A stretch of 64,000 nucleotides of DNA from Enterobacter ludwigii (GTDB lineage Bacteria > Pseudomonadota > Gammaproteobacteria > Enterobacterales > Enterobacteriaceae): contig CEFQ01000001.1 in NCBI GenBank assembly GCA_900068845.1, positions 562,726 through 626,725 on the forward strand, read 5' to 3'. Shown here piece by piece: positions 57,053 through 64,000 of the stretch. The position numbers and the translations under genes are program-made. The notes under the pieces are model-generated. The model made no database searches. It had not been told where the DNA came from and saw nothing but the letters and a program-made list of their open reading frames with translations. Each line of letters begins with the position of its first letter. The first letter of the stretch is position 1.

Positions 57053-59326
57053 ATGCATCAACATGCCCACTCTTGCGGCTGTGGAAAATCCCACAGTAAG
57101 CTGCAGCCGCTATGCTCCATTCGCAGCGTAAAACCCTCAGCATTGAAAATCTCAGCCGTGCAGCCGGTCACACCCGACAGCGACTGCGGCTGTGACAGCG
57201 ATAGTGGATCGCCCGGCGGCGAAACTGACGGCGAAAGCGACAGGCCGTCGCTCACCTCGCACCAATTCCGCTGGCAGATTGCCGGTATGGATTGCCCCAG
57301 CTGTGCACGAAAAATTGAAACCGCTGTACAACGCGTACCGCAGGTGCAGCAAGCGCGGGTGATTTTCGCCAGTGAAAAACTGGTGGTTGATGCCGAAAAG
57401 GATATCCGCGCTGCGATTGAACAAGCCGTGAAAAATGCCGGCTTCACGCTGACCGCTAACGATTCCGCCTCGCCAACACCGGTTGAAAGCCGCTGGCGGG
57501 AGAATGCCGGATTACTGCTGCTTGGCGTATTGATGGCCGCCAGCTGGCTGCTGAGCCAGGTTTCTCCCGTTTGGGGCGATCGCCTGTTTATCGCCACCAC
57601 GCTGGTGGGTCTGGCGCCGATCGCCCGTAGCGCGTGGCAGCTACTGCGCAACGGCTCGCCGTTCAGTATTGAAATGCTAATGACTATCGCCGCTGCCGGT
57701 GCGCTGGTCATCGGCGCGCACGCCGAAGCCGCGATGGTACTGCTGCTGTTCCAGCTGGGTGAACGTCTGGAAGCCTATGCCGCCGCACGCGCACGTCGCG
57801 GCGTCACCGCGCTGATGGCGTTACGTCCCGATACCGCCACGCGCATTACGGGCACGCAGCGGGAAAAGGTCCGCTTAGAAGCGTTGCAACCTGGCGATGT
57901 GATTGAAGTGGCGGCCGGCGGTCGTTTACCGGCGGATGGTGAACTGCTGCACGCCGGCGCCAGCTTTGATGAAAGCGCCCTCACCGGTGAATCGTTGCCG
58001 GTAGCGCGTGAGCCTGGCGAACAGATCATGGCCGGCGCCACCAGCCTTGATCGCCTGGTGATGCTGAAAGTGGTTTCCCAGCCAGGCCAAAGTGCCATTG
58101 ACCGTATTCTGCAGTTGATTGAGGAAGCCGAAACCCATCGTGCGCCGGTTGAGCGGTTTATCGATCGCTTTAGTCGCATTTACACGCCCGCCGTTATGCT
58201 GCTGGCGCTGCTGGTGATGGTGCTGCCGCCGCTGCTGGGCTTTGGCGATTGGTTGCCGTGGATTTATAAAGGGCTAACGCTGCTGCTGATTGGTTGTCCA
58301 TGCGCGCTGGTGATCTCCACGCCTGCCGCCATTACCTCCGGCCTGGCCGCTGCGGCGCGTCAGGGCGCACTCATTAAGGGCGGCGCGGCGCTGGAACGTC
58401 TCAGTCGCGTTAGCATGATGGCGTTCGACAAAACCGGCACGCTGACGGCCGGTAAGCCGCAGCTTACCCACATCCAGCCATTTAGCGCGCTAGCAGAAAA
58501 CGCGTTGCTGAGCATCGCTGCTGCCGTTGAGCAGGGTTCCACCCATCCGCTGGCGCTGGCGATTGTTAACGAAGCCGAGCGCCGTCAGCTCACGATTCCG
58601 TCAGCCTCGCAGCAGCAAACGCTGGCGGGCAGCGGCATTCGTGCCGAGATCGATAGCGTGACGTATCAATTGCTGACGCCGCGCGAAGCCCGCAACCTCG
58701 ACGCCGCGCAGCAGCAGCACATCGCTGATCTCGAAGCACAAGGCCAAACTGTGGTGCTGCTGTTGCAGGCGCAGCAGGTGCTCGGCGCGCTGGCGTTGCG
58801 GGATCAGCTGCGTACCGAAGCCGCTGGCGCGCTGGCTGAGTTGCAGAAGCTCGGGGTGAATAGCGTGATGCTAACCGGTGATAACCCACGCGCGGCCGCC
58901 GCCATTGCGGCTGAACTCAACATCGATTATCGCGCCGGTTTGCTGCCTGCCGATAAAGTTGAGGCGGTAAGGAAATTGGGTGAGCAGCAATCATTGGCGA
59001 TGGTCGGCGACGGCATCAACGATGCGCCCGCCATGAAAGCGGCGACGATTGGTATTGCGATGGGTAGCGGCACCGATGTGGCGCTGGAGGCCGCGGATGT
59101 AGCATTAACGCAAAACCAGCTGGCGATTCTGCCACGCACTATTGTGCTGGCACGGCGCACGCGCGCCATCATTCGTCAGAACGTGGCGCTGGCGTTGGGA
59201 TTAAAAGTGATTTTTCTGGTCACCACGCTACTCGGCTTCACCGGTTTATGGTTGGCAGTGCTGGCAGATTCTGGCGCAACCGCGCTGGTGACCGCTAACG
59301 CCCTGCGATTGCTGCGCCAGCGTTAA
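57053..59326 (+). CDS. zntA: Zn/Cd/Pb-exporting P-type ATPase ZntA
   Basis: ZntA pumps zinc, cadmium and lead out across the inner membrane. The 757-residue protein has an N-terminal metal-binding domain with GMDCPSC (C81, C84), the intramembrane metal site CPC (C415, C417) and the phosphorylation site D459 in DKTGT, then GDGINDAPA. It is about 25 residues longer than E. coli ZntA (732) because of a His/Cys-rich N-terminus ([21 protein letters not shown]). Its promoter carries a ZntR operator. It overlaps tusA tail to tail by 4 nt. Confidence 0.96.
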   Translation: MHQHAHSCGCGKSHSKLQPLCSIRSVKPSALKISAVQPVTPDSDCGCDSDSGSPGGETDGESDRPSLTSHQFRWQIAGMDCPSCARKIETAVQRVPQVQQARVIFASEKLVVDAEKDIRAAIEQAVKNAGFTLTANDSASPTPVESRWRENAGLLLLGVLMAASWLLSQVSPVWGDRLFIATTLVGLAPIARSAWQLLRNGSPFSIEMLMTIAAAGALVIGAHAEAAMVLLLFQLGERLEAYAAARARRGVTALMALRPDTATRITGTQREKVRLEALQPGDVIEVAAGGRLPADGELLHAGASFDESALTGESLPVAREPGEQIMAGATSLDRLVMLKVVSQPGQSAIDRILQLIEEAETHRAPVERFIDRFSRIYTPAVMLLALLVMVLPPLLGFGDWLPWIYKGLTLLLIGCPCALVISTPAAITSGLAAAARQGALIKGGAALERLSRVSMMAFDKTGTLTAGKPQLTHIQPFSALAENALLSIAAAVEQGSTHPLALAIVNEAERRQLTIPSASQQQTLAGSGIRAEIDSVTYQLLTPREARNLDAAQQQHIADLEAQGQTVVLLLQAQQVLGALALRDQLRTEAAGALAELQKLGVNSVMLTGDNPRAAAAIAAELNIDYRAGLLPADKVEAVRKLGEQQSLAMVGDGINDAPAMKAATIGIAMGSGTDVALEAADVALTQNQLAILPRTIVLARRTRAIIRQNVALALGLKVIFLVTTLLGFTGLWLAVLADSGATALVTANALRLLRQR

Positions 59327-59568
59327 GCGCCTTTCTTAATCAAAAACTGGTACGGCAGACTTTCGGTCTGCTGTGCCAGAAGCTGATGCTCCATAAAGCG
59401 GCAGAAACCGGGGATATCGCGCGTGGTGGCCGGATCGTCGGCGATGATCAGCAAGGTTTCACCGGCCTGCATGCTGCGCACGGTTTTACGCACCATCATT
59501 ACCGGCTCCGGGCAGCGCAGGCCAAGGGCATCAAGCTGATGGTCAGGCGCAGAAAAGGGATCGCTCAT
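59323..59568 (-). CDS. tusA: Sulfur carrier protein TusA
   Basis: TusA accepts sulfur from IscS and passes it along the Tus relay to MnmA for 2-thiouridine of tRNA. The 81-residue protein has the active cysteine C19 in [11 protein letters not shown] and the TusA fold. Its stop overlaps that of zntA (TTAA), which is the same neighbourhood as in E. coli. Confidence 0.96.
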   Translation of the reverse strand: MSDPFSAPDHQLDALGLRCPEPVMMVRKTVRSMQAGETLLIIADDPATTRDIPGFCRFMEHQLLAQQTESLPYQFLIKKGA

Positions 59569-59724
59569 GATTCTCTGTCAATAGTTGATGATGGGCGCTC
59601 ATTCTAGCGCGCGAATTAGGCAACGCAAGGCGATAACGATTGCGTTAAAATTAACCATTGCATAAATTGCGCAACGCGTTAAGATGCCGCCGATTTTTTA
59701 TTTACCATCGTGTTAACACACGAA

Positions 59725-59755
59725 CCTGGGTTCCCTCACCCCATCACTAAAAAGG
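59725..59755 (+). ncRNA. preQ1-I riboswitch candidate before yhhQ
   Basis: The 31-nt leader folds as a compact H-type pseudoknot. P1 is TGGG (59727-59730) with CCCA (59740-59743), P2 is CCT (59734-59736) with AGG (59753-59755), with a C at 59739 in the preQ1-binding place and an A-rich loop 3. It resembles the Thermoanaerobacter preQ1-I aptamer. The AGG of P2 is the yhhQ ribosome binding site, so preQ1 would block translation. YhhQ is a queuosine-precursor transporter. Confidence 0.72.
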
Positions 59756-59761
59756 CTTATG

Positions 59762-60427
59762 ATGATTGCTTTCTCTGCACGTCAGCGCATGCATGCGCTG
59801 TTTTGGCTATCGCTTTTCCATCTGCTGGTGATCACCTCCAGTAACTATCTGGTGCAGCTGCCGATTTCGATCTTCGGCTTTCACACCACATGGGGCGCGT
59901 TTAGCTTTCCGTTTATTTTCCTCGCCACCGATCTGACCGTGCGCATTTTTGGCGCACCGCTAGCCCGTCGCATTATTCTGGCGGTGATGATTCCAGCGCT
60001 GGTGATCTCCTACATTGTTTCGTGCGTGTTTTATCAGGGCGCATGGCAAGGGTGGGCGTCTCTGGAAGAGGTGAATCTGTTTGTTGCGCGTATCGCCTGC
60101 GCCAGCTTTATGGCTTATGCGCTGGGTCAGATTCTCGACGTGCACGTTTTTAACCGTTTGCGCCGTTTATCACAGTGGTGGATTGCCCCGGCAGCAGCGA
60201 TGTTCCTCGGCAATATCAGCGATACGCTGGCCTTCTTCTTCATCGCCTTTTACAAGAGTCCAGACCCGTTTATGGCGGCGCATTGGATCGAGATCGCTTT
60301 GGTGGATTACAGCTTCAAAGTGCTGATCTGCATGATCTTCTTCCTGCCAGCTTACGGCGTGTTACTGAATGCCATGCTGAAGCGATTAGCTGAGCGTTCC
60401 GCGCAGCAGCAGATCAATTTCGGCTAA
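59762..60427 (+). CDS. yhhQ: Queuosine precursor transporter YhhQ
   Basis: YhhQ imports preQ0/preQ1 for queuosine synthesis. The 221-residue inner-membrane protein has about six to seven spans and matches E. coli YhhQ from MIAFSARQRMHALFWLSLFHLLVITSSNYLVQLP. Two ATGs are adjacent (59759, 59762); the second has AAGG at 6-nt spacing and the E. coli length, so it is chosen. A preQ1-I riboswitch candidate overlaps its ribosome binding site. Confidence 0.94.
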   Translation: MIAFSARQRMHALFWLSLFHLLVITSSNYLVQLPISIFGFHTTWGAFSFPFIFLATDLTVRIFGAPLARRIILAVMIPALVISYIVSCVFYQGAWQGWASLEEVNLFVARIACASFMAYALGQILDVHVFNRLRRLSQWWIAPAAAMFLGNISDTLAFFFIAFYKSPDPFMAAHWIEIALVDYSFKVLICMIFFLPAYGVLLNAMLKRLAERSAQQQINFG

Positions 60428-60434
60428 TTACACA

Positions 60435-60561
60435 CATACCCTAAATAATTCAAATTGCAGGAAGGCGGCAAGTGTATTCACCCCAGTCACTTACATAAGT
60501 AAGTGACTGGGGTGAATACACGCAGCCAACGCACTTGCAGCTTGAAGTATGACGGGTATAC
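60435..60561. repeat. ERIC element (enterobacterial repetitive intergenic consensus)
   Basis: The 127-bp stretch begins ATACCC and ends GGGTAT, and its centre has CTTACATAAGTAAGTGACTG, matching the ERIC core used in ERIC-PCR. It folds as a long imperfect hairpin. It lies between yhhQ and dcrB. Confidence 0.9.
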
Positions 60562-60667
60562 ACGAAACGCTACGGCACGCTAAGATTTCCTGACACTCCG
60601 GCAGTTGCTTTTGGCTGCCGATTCCGTTTTGATAACGCCTGACTGGAATCATGTAAAAGGGAAAAGA

Positions 60668-61225
60668 ATGCGTAACGTAGTGAAATATGTGGGTATTGGC
60701 CTGTTGGTTATCGGTCTGGCGGCATGTGACCAGAAGAAAGATGATGCGGCAGCGAACAGCAACGGTGCGAGCGCCAGCCAGTCGGCCCAGACGGTCAATC
60801 TGATGGACGGCAAACTGAGCTTCTCACTGCCTGCTGGCATGTCTGACAAAAGCGGAAAACTCGGCTCTGAATCTACCAACATGCACGTTTACGCCGACGA
60901 AACCGGTCAGCGTGCGATTATTGTGATTGCGGGTGATCCTACTAATGAAGCGCTGGATGCGCTGGCACAGCGTCTGGAACAGCAGCAGCGCGGTCGCGAT
61001 CCACAGCTGCAAGTGGTTGCAAACAAAGCGGTCACGTTGAAAGACCAGCCAGCACAGCAGCTGGACACGGTGATTTCTGCTAATAATCAGACGTCATGGT
61101 CTTCGGTGATTCTGGCGAAAGTGGGCGGTAAGTTGCTGACGCTGCAAATTACCTTACCAGCGGATAACCAACAGCAAGCGCAGAGCGATGCTGATGGGAT
61201 TATCAAAAGCATCACCCTGAAATAA
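60668..61225 (+). CDS. dcrB: Lipoprotein DcrB
   Basis: The 185-residue precursor has a lipoprotein signal with lipobox LAAC (C20) and matches E. coli DcrB, including [18 protein letters not shown] and [14 protein letters not shown]. DcrB is an envelope lipoprotein needed by phages C1 and C6 and linked to the lipoprotein maturation pathway; its molecular role is uncertain. The start has an A-rich leader and weak ribosome binding site (AAGGG). Confidence 0.93.
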   Translation: MRNVVKYVGIGLLVIGLAACDQKKDDAAANSNGASASQSAQTVNLMDGKLSFSLPAGMSDKSGKLGSESTNMHVYADETGQRAIIVIAGDPTNEALDALAQRLEQQQRGRDPQLQVVANKAVTLKDQPAQQLDTVISANNQTSWSSVILAKVGGKLLTLQITLPADNQQQAQSDADGIIKSITLK

Positions 61226-61248
61226 TCCTTAAAATCTGAACGTTTATC

Positions 61249-61315
61249 GGTCGCCATGAATGGCGACCCTACAAGGGTTCAGTGCAGTTTGGTAGGGTCG
61301 CCATTCATGGCGACC
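61249..61315. repeat. Two family A palindromes between dcrB and glgP
   Basis: Two copies of the GGTCGCCAT/ATGGCGACC palindrome (61249-61268 and 61296-61315) face each other around CCTACAAGGG...GGTAGG. They fill the gap between the convergent dcrB and glgP genes. Confidence 0.88.
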
Positions 61316-61334
61316 TGGTTCTGTAAGCCCCGCC

Positions 61335-63782
61335 TTACAACCTCACTGGCGAAATGTGCCAGATCTCATCCGCATATTCCTGAATGGTTCGATCCGACGA
61401 GAAATAACCCATGTTGGCGATATTCAGCGCCGCGCTGCGCTGCCACTTATCCGGTTGTCGATAAAGCTTGTCCACCTTGTCCTGCGTATCCACATAGCTG
61501 CGATAATCCGCCAGCAGCTGGTAGTGATCGCCGAAGTTGACCAAAGCATCAAACAGATTGCGATAGCGCCCGGGCTCCTGCGGACTGAATAGCCCACTGG
61601 CGATTTGCGTCAGCGCCTGATGCAACTCAGGATCGTCCTCGTAATATTTACGTGGGTTGTAGCCATCGGTGCGCAGTTTCTCCACCTGCGGCGTGGTGTT
61701 ACCAAAGATAAAGATATTCTCCTTGCCGACGTGCTCCAGCATCTCCACATTGGCGCCATCCAGCGTGCCGATGGTTAACGCGCCATTCAGTGCAAACTTC
61801 ATGTTACTGGTGCCCGATGCCTCCGTGCCGGCGGTAGAGATCTGCTCAGAGAGATCCGCCGCCGGAATAATGATCTGCGCCAGACTCACGCCATAGTTGG
61901 GAATGAACACCACCTTGAGCTTGTTTTTCACCTGCGGATCGTTATTGATCACATTGGCAACATCGTTGATCAAATGAATGATGTGCTTCGCCACGTAATA
62001 CGCCGATGCGGCCTTGCCGGCGAAAATATTGACACGCGGCACCCATTCAGCGGTGGGATCGGCCTTAATGCGGTTGTAGCGCGTAATCACGTGCAGCACG
62101 TTCAGCAGCTGACGTTTGTATTCGTGGATGCGTTTGATCTGCACGTCAAACAGCGCATGCGGATCGAGCACGATATCCAAATTCTTCGCTACCCAATCCG
62201 CCAGACGTTTTTTGTTGGCAAACTTGGCATCGGCGATCTGTTCAATAAATGCCGGATAATCGACTTGCGCCGTCAACTCATTGAGCTGACCGAGATCGGT
62301 GCGCCAATTGCGACCAATCGCTTCATCCAACACCTCGGACAGCGCCGGGTTGGCCAGCGCCAGCCAGCGACGTGGCGTCACGCCGTTGGTTTTATTACAG
62401 AAACGGCCAGGGAACAGGCGCGCGAAGTCAGCGAACAGCGATTGCACCATCAAATTGGAGTGCAGCTCCGACACGCCATTTACTTTGTGGCTCACCACCA
62501 CCGCCAGCCACGCCATGCGAATGCGGCGGCCATCGTTCTCGTCGATGATCGAGATACGCGACATCAGATCCCAATCATCCGGATAGTATTCCTGAATGGT
62601 TTTTAGGAAATAATCGTTGATTTCAAAGATGATGCTGAGATGACGCGGAAGGATCTTACCGATCATGTCCACCGGCCAGCTTTCCAGCGCTTCGGTCATC
62701 AGCGTGTGGTTCGTATAGGAGAACACCTGGCAGGTCACTTCAAACGCATCGTCCCAGCTGAATTTTTGCTCGTCGATCAGCAAACGCATCAGTTCAGGGA
62801 TGGCCAGCACCGGATGGGTATCGTTAAGGTGAATGGCGATTTTGTCGGGCAGATTGTCCCAGGTTTCATGCATCTGCCAGTGGCGATTGAGAATATCCTG
62901 TACCGTTGAGGAGACGAGGAAATACTCCTGACGCAGACGCAGTTCGCGGCCCGAATAGGTTGAATCATCGGGATAGAGCACGCGCGAGACGTTTTCCGAG
63001 TGGTTTTTATCTTCTACTGCAGCGAAGTAATCGCCCTGATTAAACTTACCGAGATTAATTTCGTTACTGGCCTGCGCGCCCCACAGGCGCAGCGTATTGG
63101 TGGCGTCGGTATCGAAACCGGGAATGATTTGATCGTAAGCCATCGCCACGATCTCCTCGGTTTCCACCCAGCGCACCCGCGCGCCTTCATGCTGTAAACG
63201 GCCGCCGAAACGGACTTTGTAGCGCGTGTTAAAGCGCTGAAATTCCCACGGATTACCGTATTCCAGCCAGTAATCCGGTGATTCGCGTTGCTGGCCGTCG
63301 ACGATATTCTGCTTAAACATGCCGTAATCGTAACGAATGCCATAGCCGCGCCCGGGTAAACCGAGCGTGGCGAGTGAATCGAGGAAGCAGGCGGCTAAAC
63401 GTCCCAAACCGCCGTTGCCGAGGCCAGGATCGTTCTCCTCTTCCATCAGTTCGCTGAGATCGAGGCCCATCTCGTCCAGTGCCTGATTGAGATCGTCGTA
63501 AATGCCCATCGCCAGCAAGGCATTACCCAGCGTGCGGCCCATCAGGAATTCCATCGACAGATAGTAAACCTGCCGCACATCCTGTGAGAGCTGTGCGCGG
63601 CTGGAGCGCAGCCAGCGTTCCACCATACGATCTCGCACCGCCAACAGCGCGGCATTGAGCCACTCATGCTTATTTGCGATCGAGGGATCTTTACCAATAG
63701 TAAACATCAGCTTATAGGCGATTGAGTGCTTTAGCGCATCAACCGTCAGCGTGGGTGAGGCATAGGTGAAAGGTGCATTCAT
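61335..63782 (-). CDS. glgP: Glycogen phosphorylase GlgP
   Basis: GlgP removes glucose-1-phosphate from glycogen chain ends. The 815-residue PLP enzyme matches E. coli GlgP in length. The PLP lysine is in [25 protein letters not shown], and other motifs include [12 protein letters not shown] and [11 protein letters not shown]. It is the last gene of a glg cluster; the stop of glgA lies 21 nt upstream. Confidence 0.97.
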   Translation of the reverse strand: MNAPFTYASPTLTVDALKHSIAYKLMFTIGKDPSIANKHEWLNAALLAVRDRMVERWLRSSRAQLSQDVRQVYYLSMEFLMGRTLGNALLAMGIYDDLNQALDEMGLDLSELMEEENDPGLGNGGLGRLAACFLDSLATLGLPGRGYGIRYDYGMFKQNIVDGQQRESPDYWLEYGNPWEFQRFNTRYKVRFGGRLQHEGARVRWVETEEIVAMAYDQIIPGFDTDATNTLRLWGAQASNEINLGKFNQGDYFAAVEDKNHSENVSRVLYPDDSTYSGRELRLRQEYFLVSSTVQDILNRHWQMHETWDNLPDKIAIHLNDTHPVLAIPELMRLLIDEQKFSWDDAFEVTCQVFSYTNHTLMTEALESWPVDMIGKILPRHLSIIFEINDYFLKTIQEYYPDDWDLMSRISIIDENDGRRIRMAWLAVVVSHKVNGVSELHSNLMVQSLFADFARLFPGRFCNKTNGVTPRRWLALANPALSEVLDEAIGRNWRTDLGQLNELTAQVDYPAFIEQIADAKFANKKRLADWVAKNLDIVLDPHALFDVQIKRIHEYKRQLLNVLHVITRYNRIKADPTAEWVPRVNIFAGKAASAYYVAKHIIHLINDVANVINNDPQVKNKLKVVFIPNYGVSLAQIIIPAADLSEQISTAGTEASGTSNMKFALNGALTIGTLDGANVEMLEHVGKENIFIFGNTTPQVEKLRTDGYNPRKYYEDDPELHQALTQIASGLFSPQEPGRYRNLFDALVNFGDHYQLLADYRSYVDTQDKVDKLYRQPDKWQRSAALNIANMGYFSSDRTIQEYADEIWHISPVRL

Positions 63783-63803
63783 ATCAAGTATCCCAATCTC
63801 TCA

Positions 63804-64000
63804 TTACAGCAAACGTTGATAAAGATCGCGGTAGGCTTGTGCCGCCACCTGCCAACTAAAATCCATCCCCATCGCCTGGCGCTGGACGTAACGCCAGAGT
63901 GCAGGACGAGACCACAGAACAAATGCACGCCGAATCGCCCGCAGCAGCGACCAGGCATTACTGTCTTCAAAGGTAAAGCCGCTGGCGACGCCGTCTGCCA
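63804..64000 (-). CDS. glgA: Glycogen synthase GlgA, C-terminal end (cut by window edge)
   Basis: The last 65 codons read [19 protein letters not shown] and end [20 protein letters not shown], as in E. coli GlgA. GlgA extends glycogen with ADP-glucose. It lies 21 nt before glgP on the same strand, the usual glgA-glgP order. Confidence 0.93.
   Translation of the reverse strand, partial: ADGVASGFTFEDSNAWSLLRAIRRAFVLWSRPALWRYVQRQAMGMDFSWQVAAQAYRDLYQRLL

Noticed and set aside
1..64000. tRNA, rRNA, CRISPR arrays, prophage and insertion sequences
   Set aside because: I looked for clover-leaf tails, regularly spaced repeats, transposases and phage genes in gaps and reading frames and saw none.

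Overview
The window is bacterial chromosome from a member of the Enterobacterales. Most genes have clear E. coli counterparts in nearly the same order. The accessory content and the short palindromic repeats suggest a Pantoea/Erwinia-type (Erwiniaceae) genome; that placement is an inference. I found no tRNA, rRNA, CRISPR array, insertion sequence or prophage. About 56 protein genes, one small RNA and many regulatory sites can be supported.

Region 1 (1-24 kb) follows the E. coli 91-92 min order: ssb/uvrA, yjbR-yjbQ, tyrB, dnaB, qorA, pspG, dusA, zur, yjbJ, dinF-lexA, dgkA/plsB, ubiC-ubiA and psiE. Several genes are insertions relative to E. coli: a YahK-like alcohol dehydrogenase, an exported catalase (where E. 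coli has aphA), a YitT-family membrane protein with a nearby Lrp-type regulator, and a TraF-like outer-membrane protein.

Region 2 (24-31.4 kb) is a phosphorus-themed accessory block beside psiE. It contains a PhnR-like GntR/UTRA regulator diverging from a five-gene ABC transporter operon. That operon carries an alkaline-phosphatase-superfamily hydrolase between the binding protein and the permeases. A candidate three-unit PhoB box and a candidate UTRA operator lie in the divergent region. The phosphate exporter gene yjbB follows, preceded by a leader that can fold as an H-type pseudoknot next to its ribosome binding site. This block is the best candidate for an incompletely described system.

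Region 3 (31.4-64 kb) matches the E. coli 76-77 min region: gntR-gntK-gntU, an AbgT-family transporter, the sRNA RyhB with its Fur box, yhhY, ggt, yhhA, ugpBAECQ, livKHMGF, panM, rpoH, ftsYEX, rsmD-yhhL, yhhM, yhhN, zntA, tusA, yhhQ (behind a preQ1-I riboswitch candidate), dcrB, glgP and the end of glgA. Regions 1-2 and 3 are far apart in E. coli, so the yjbB/gntU junction is a synteny breakpoint.

Regulation is unusually readable here. Sites seen include LexA boxes (ssb/uvrA, lexA), a sigma54 promoter (pspG), a GntR operator, CRP sites (psiE, gntKU), a Fur box (ryhB), a four-unit Pho box (ugpB), DnaA boxes and a sigmaE promoter (rpoH) and a ZntR operator (zntA). Two families of short palindromes, one ERIC element and one element with terminal inverted repeats fill many intergenic gaps.
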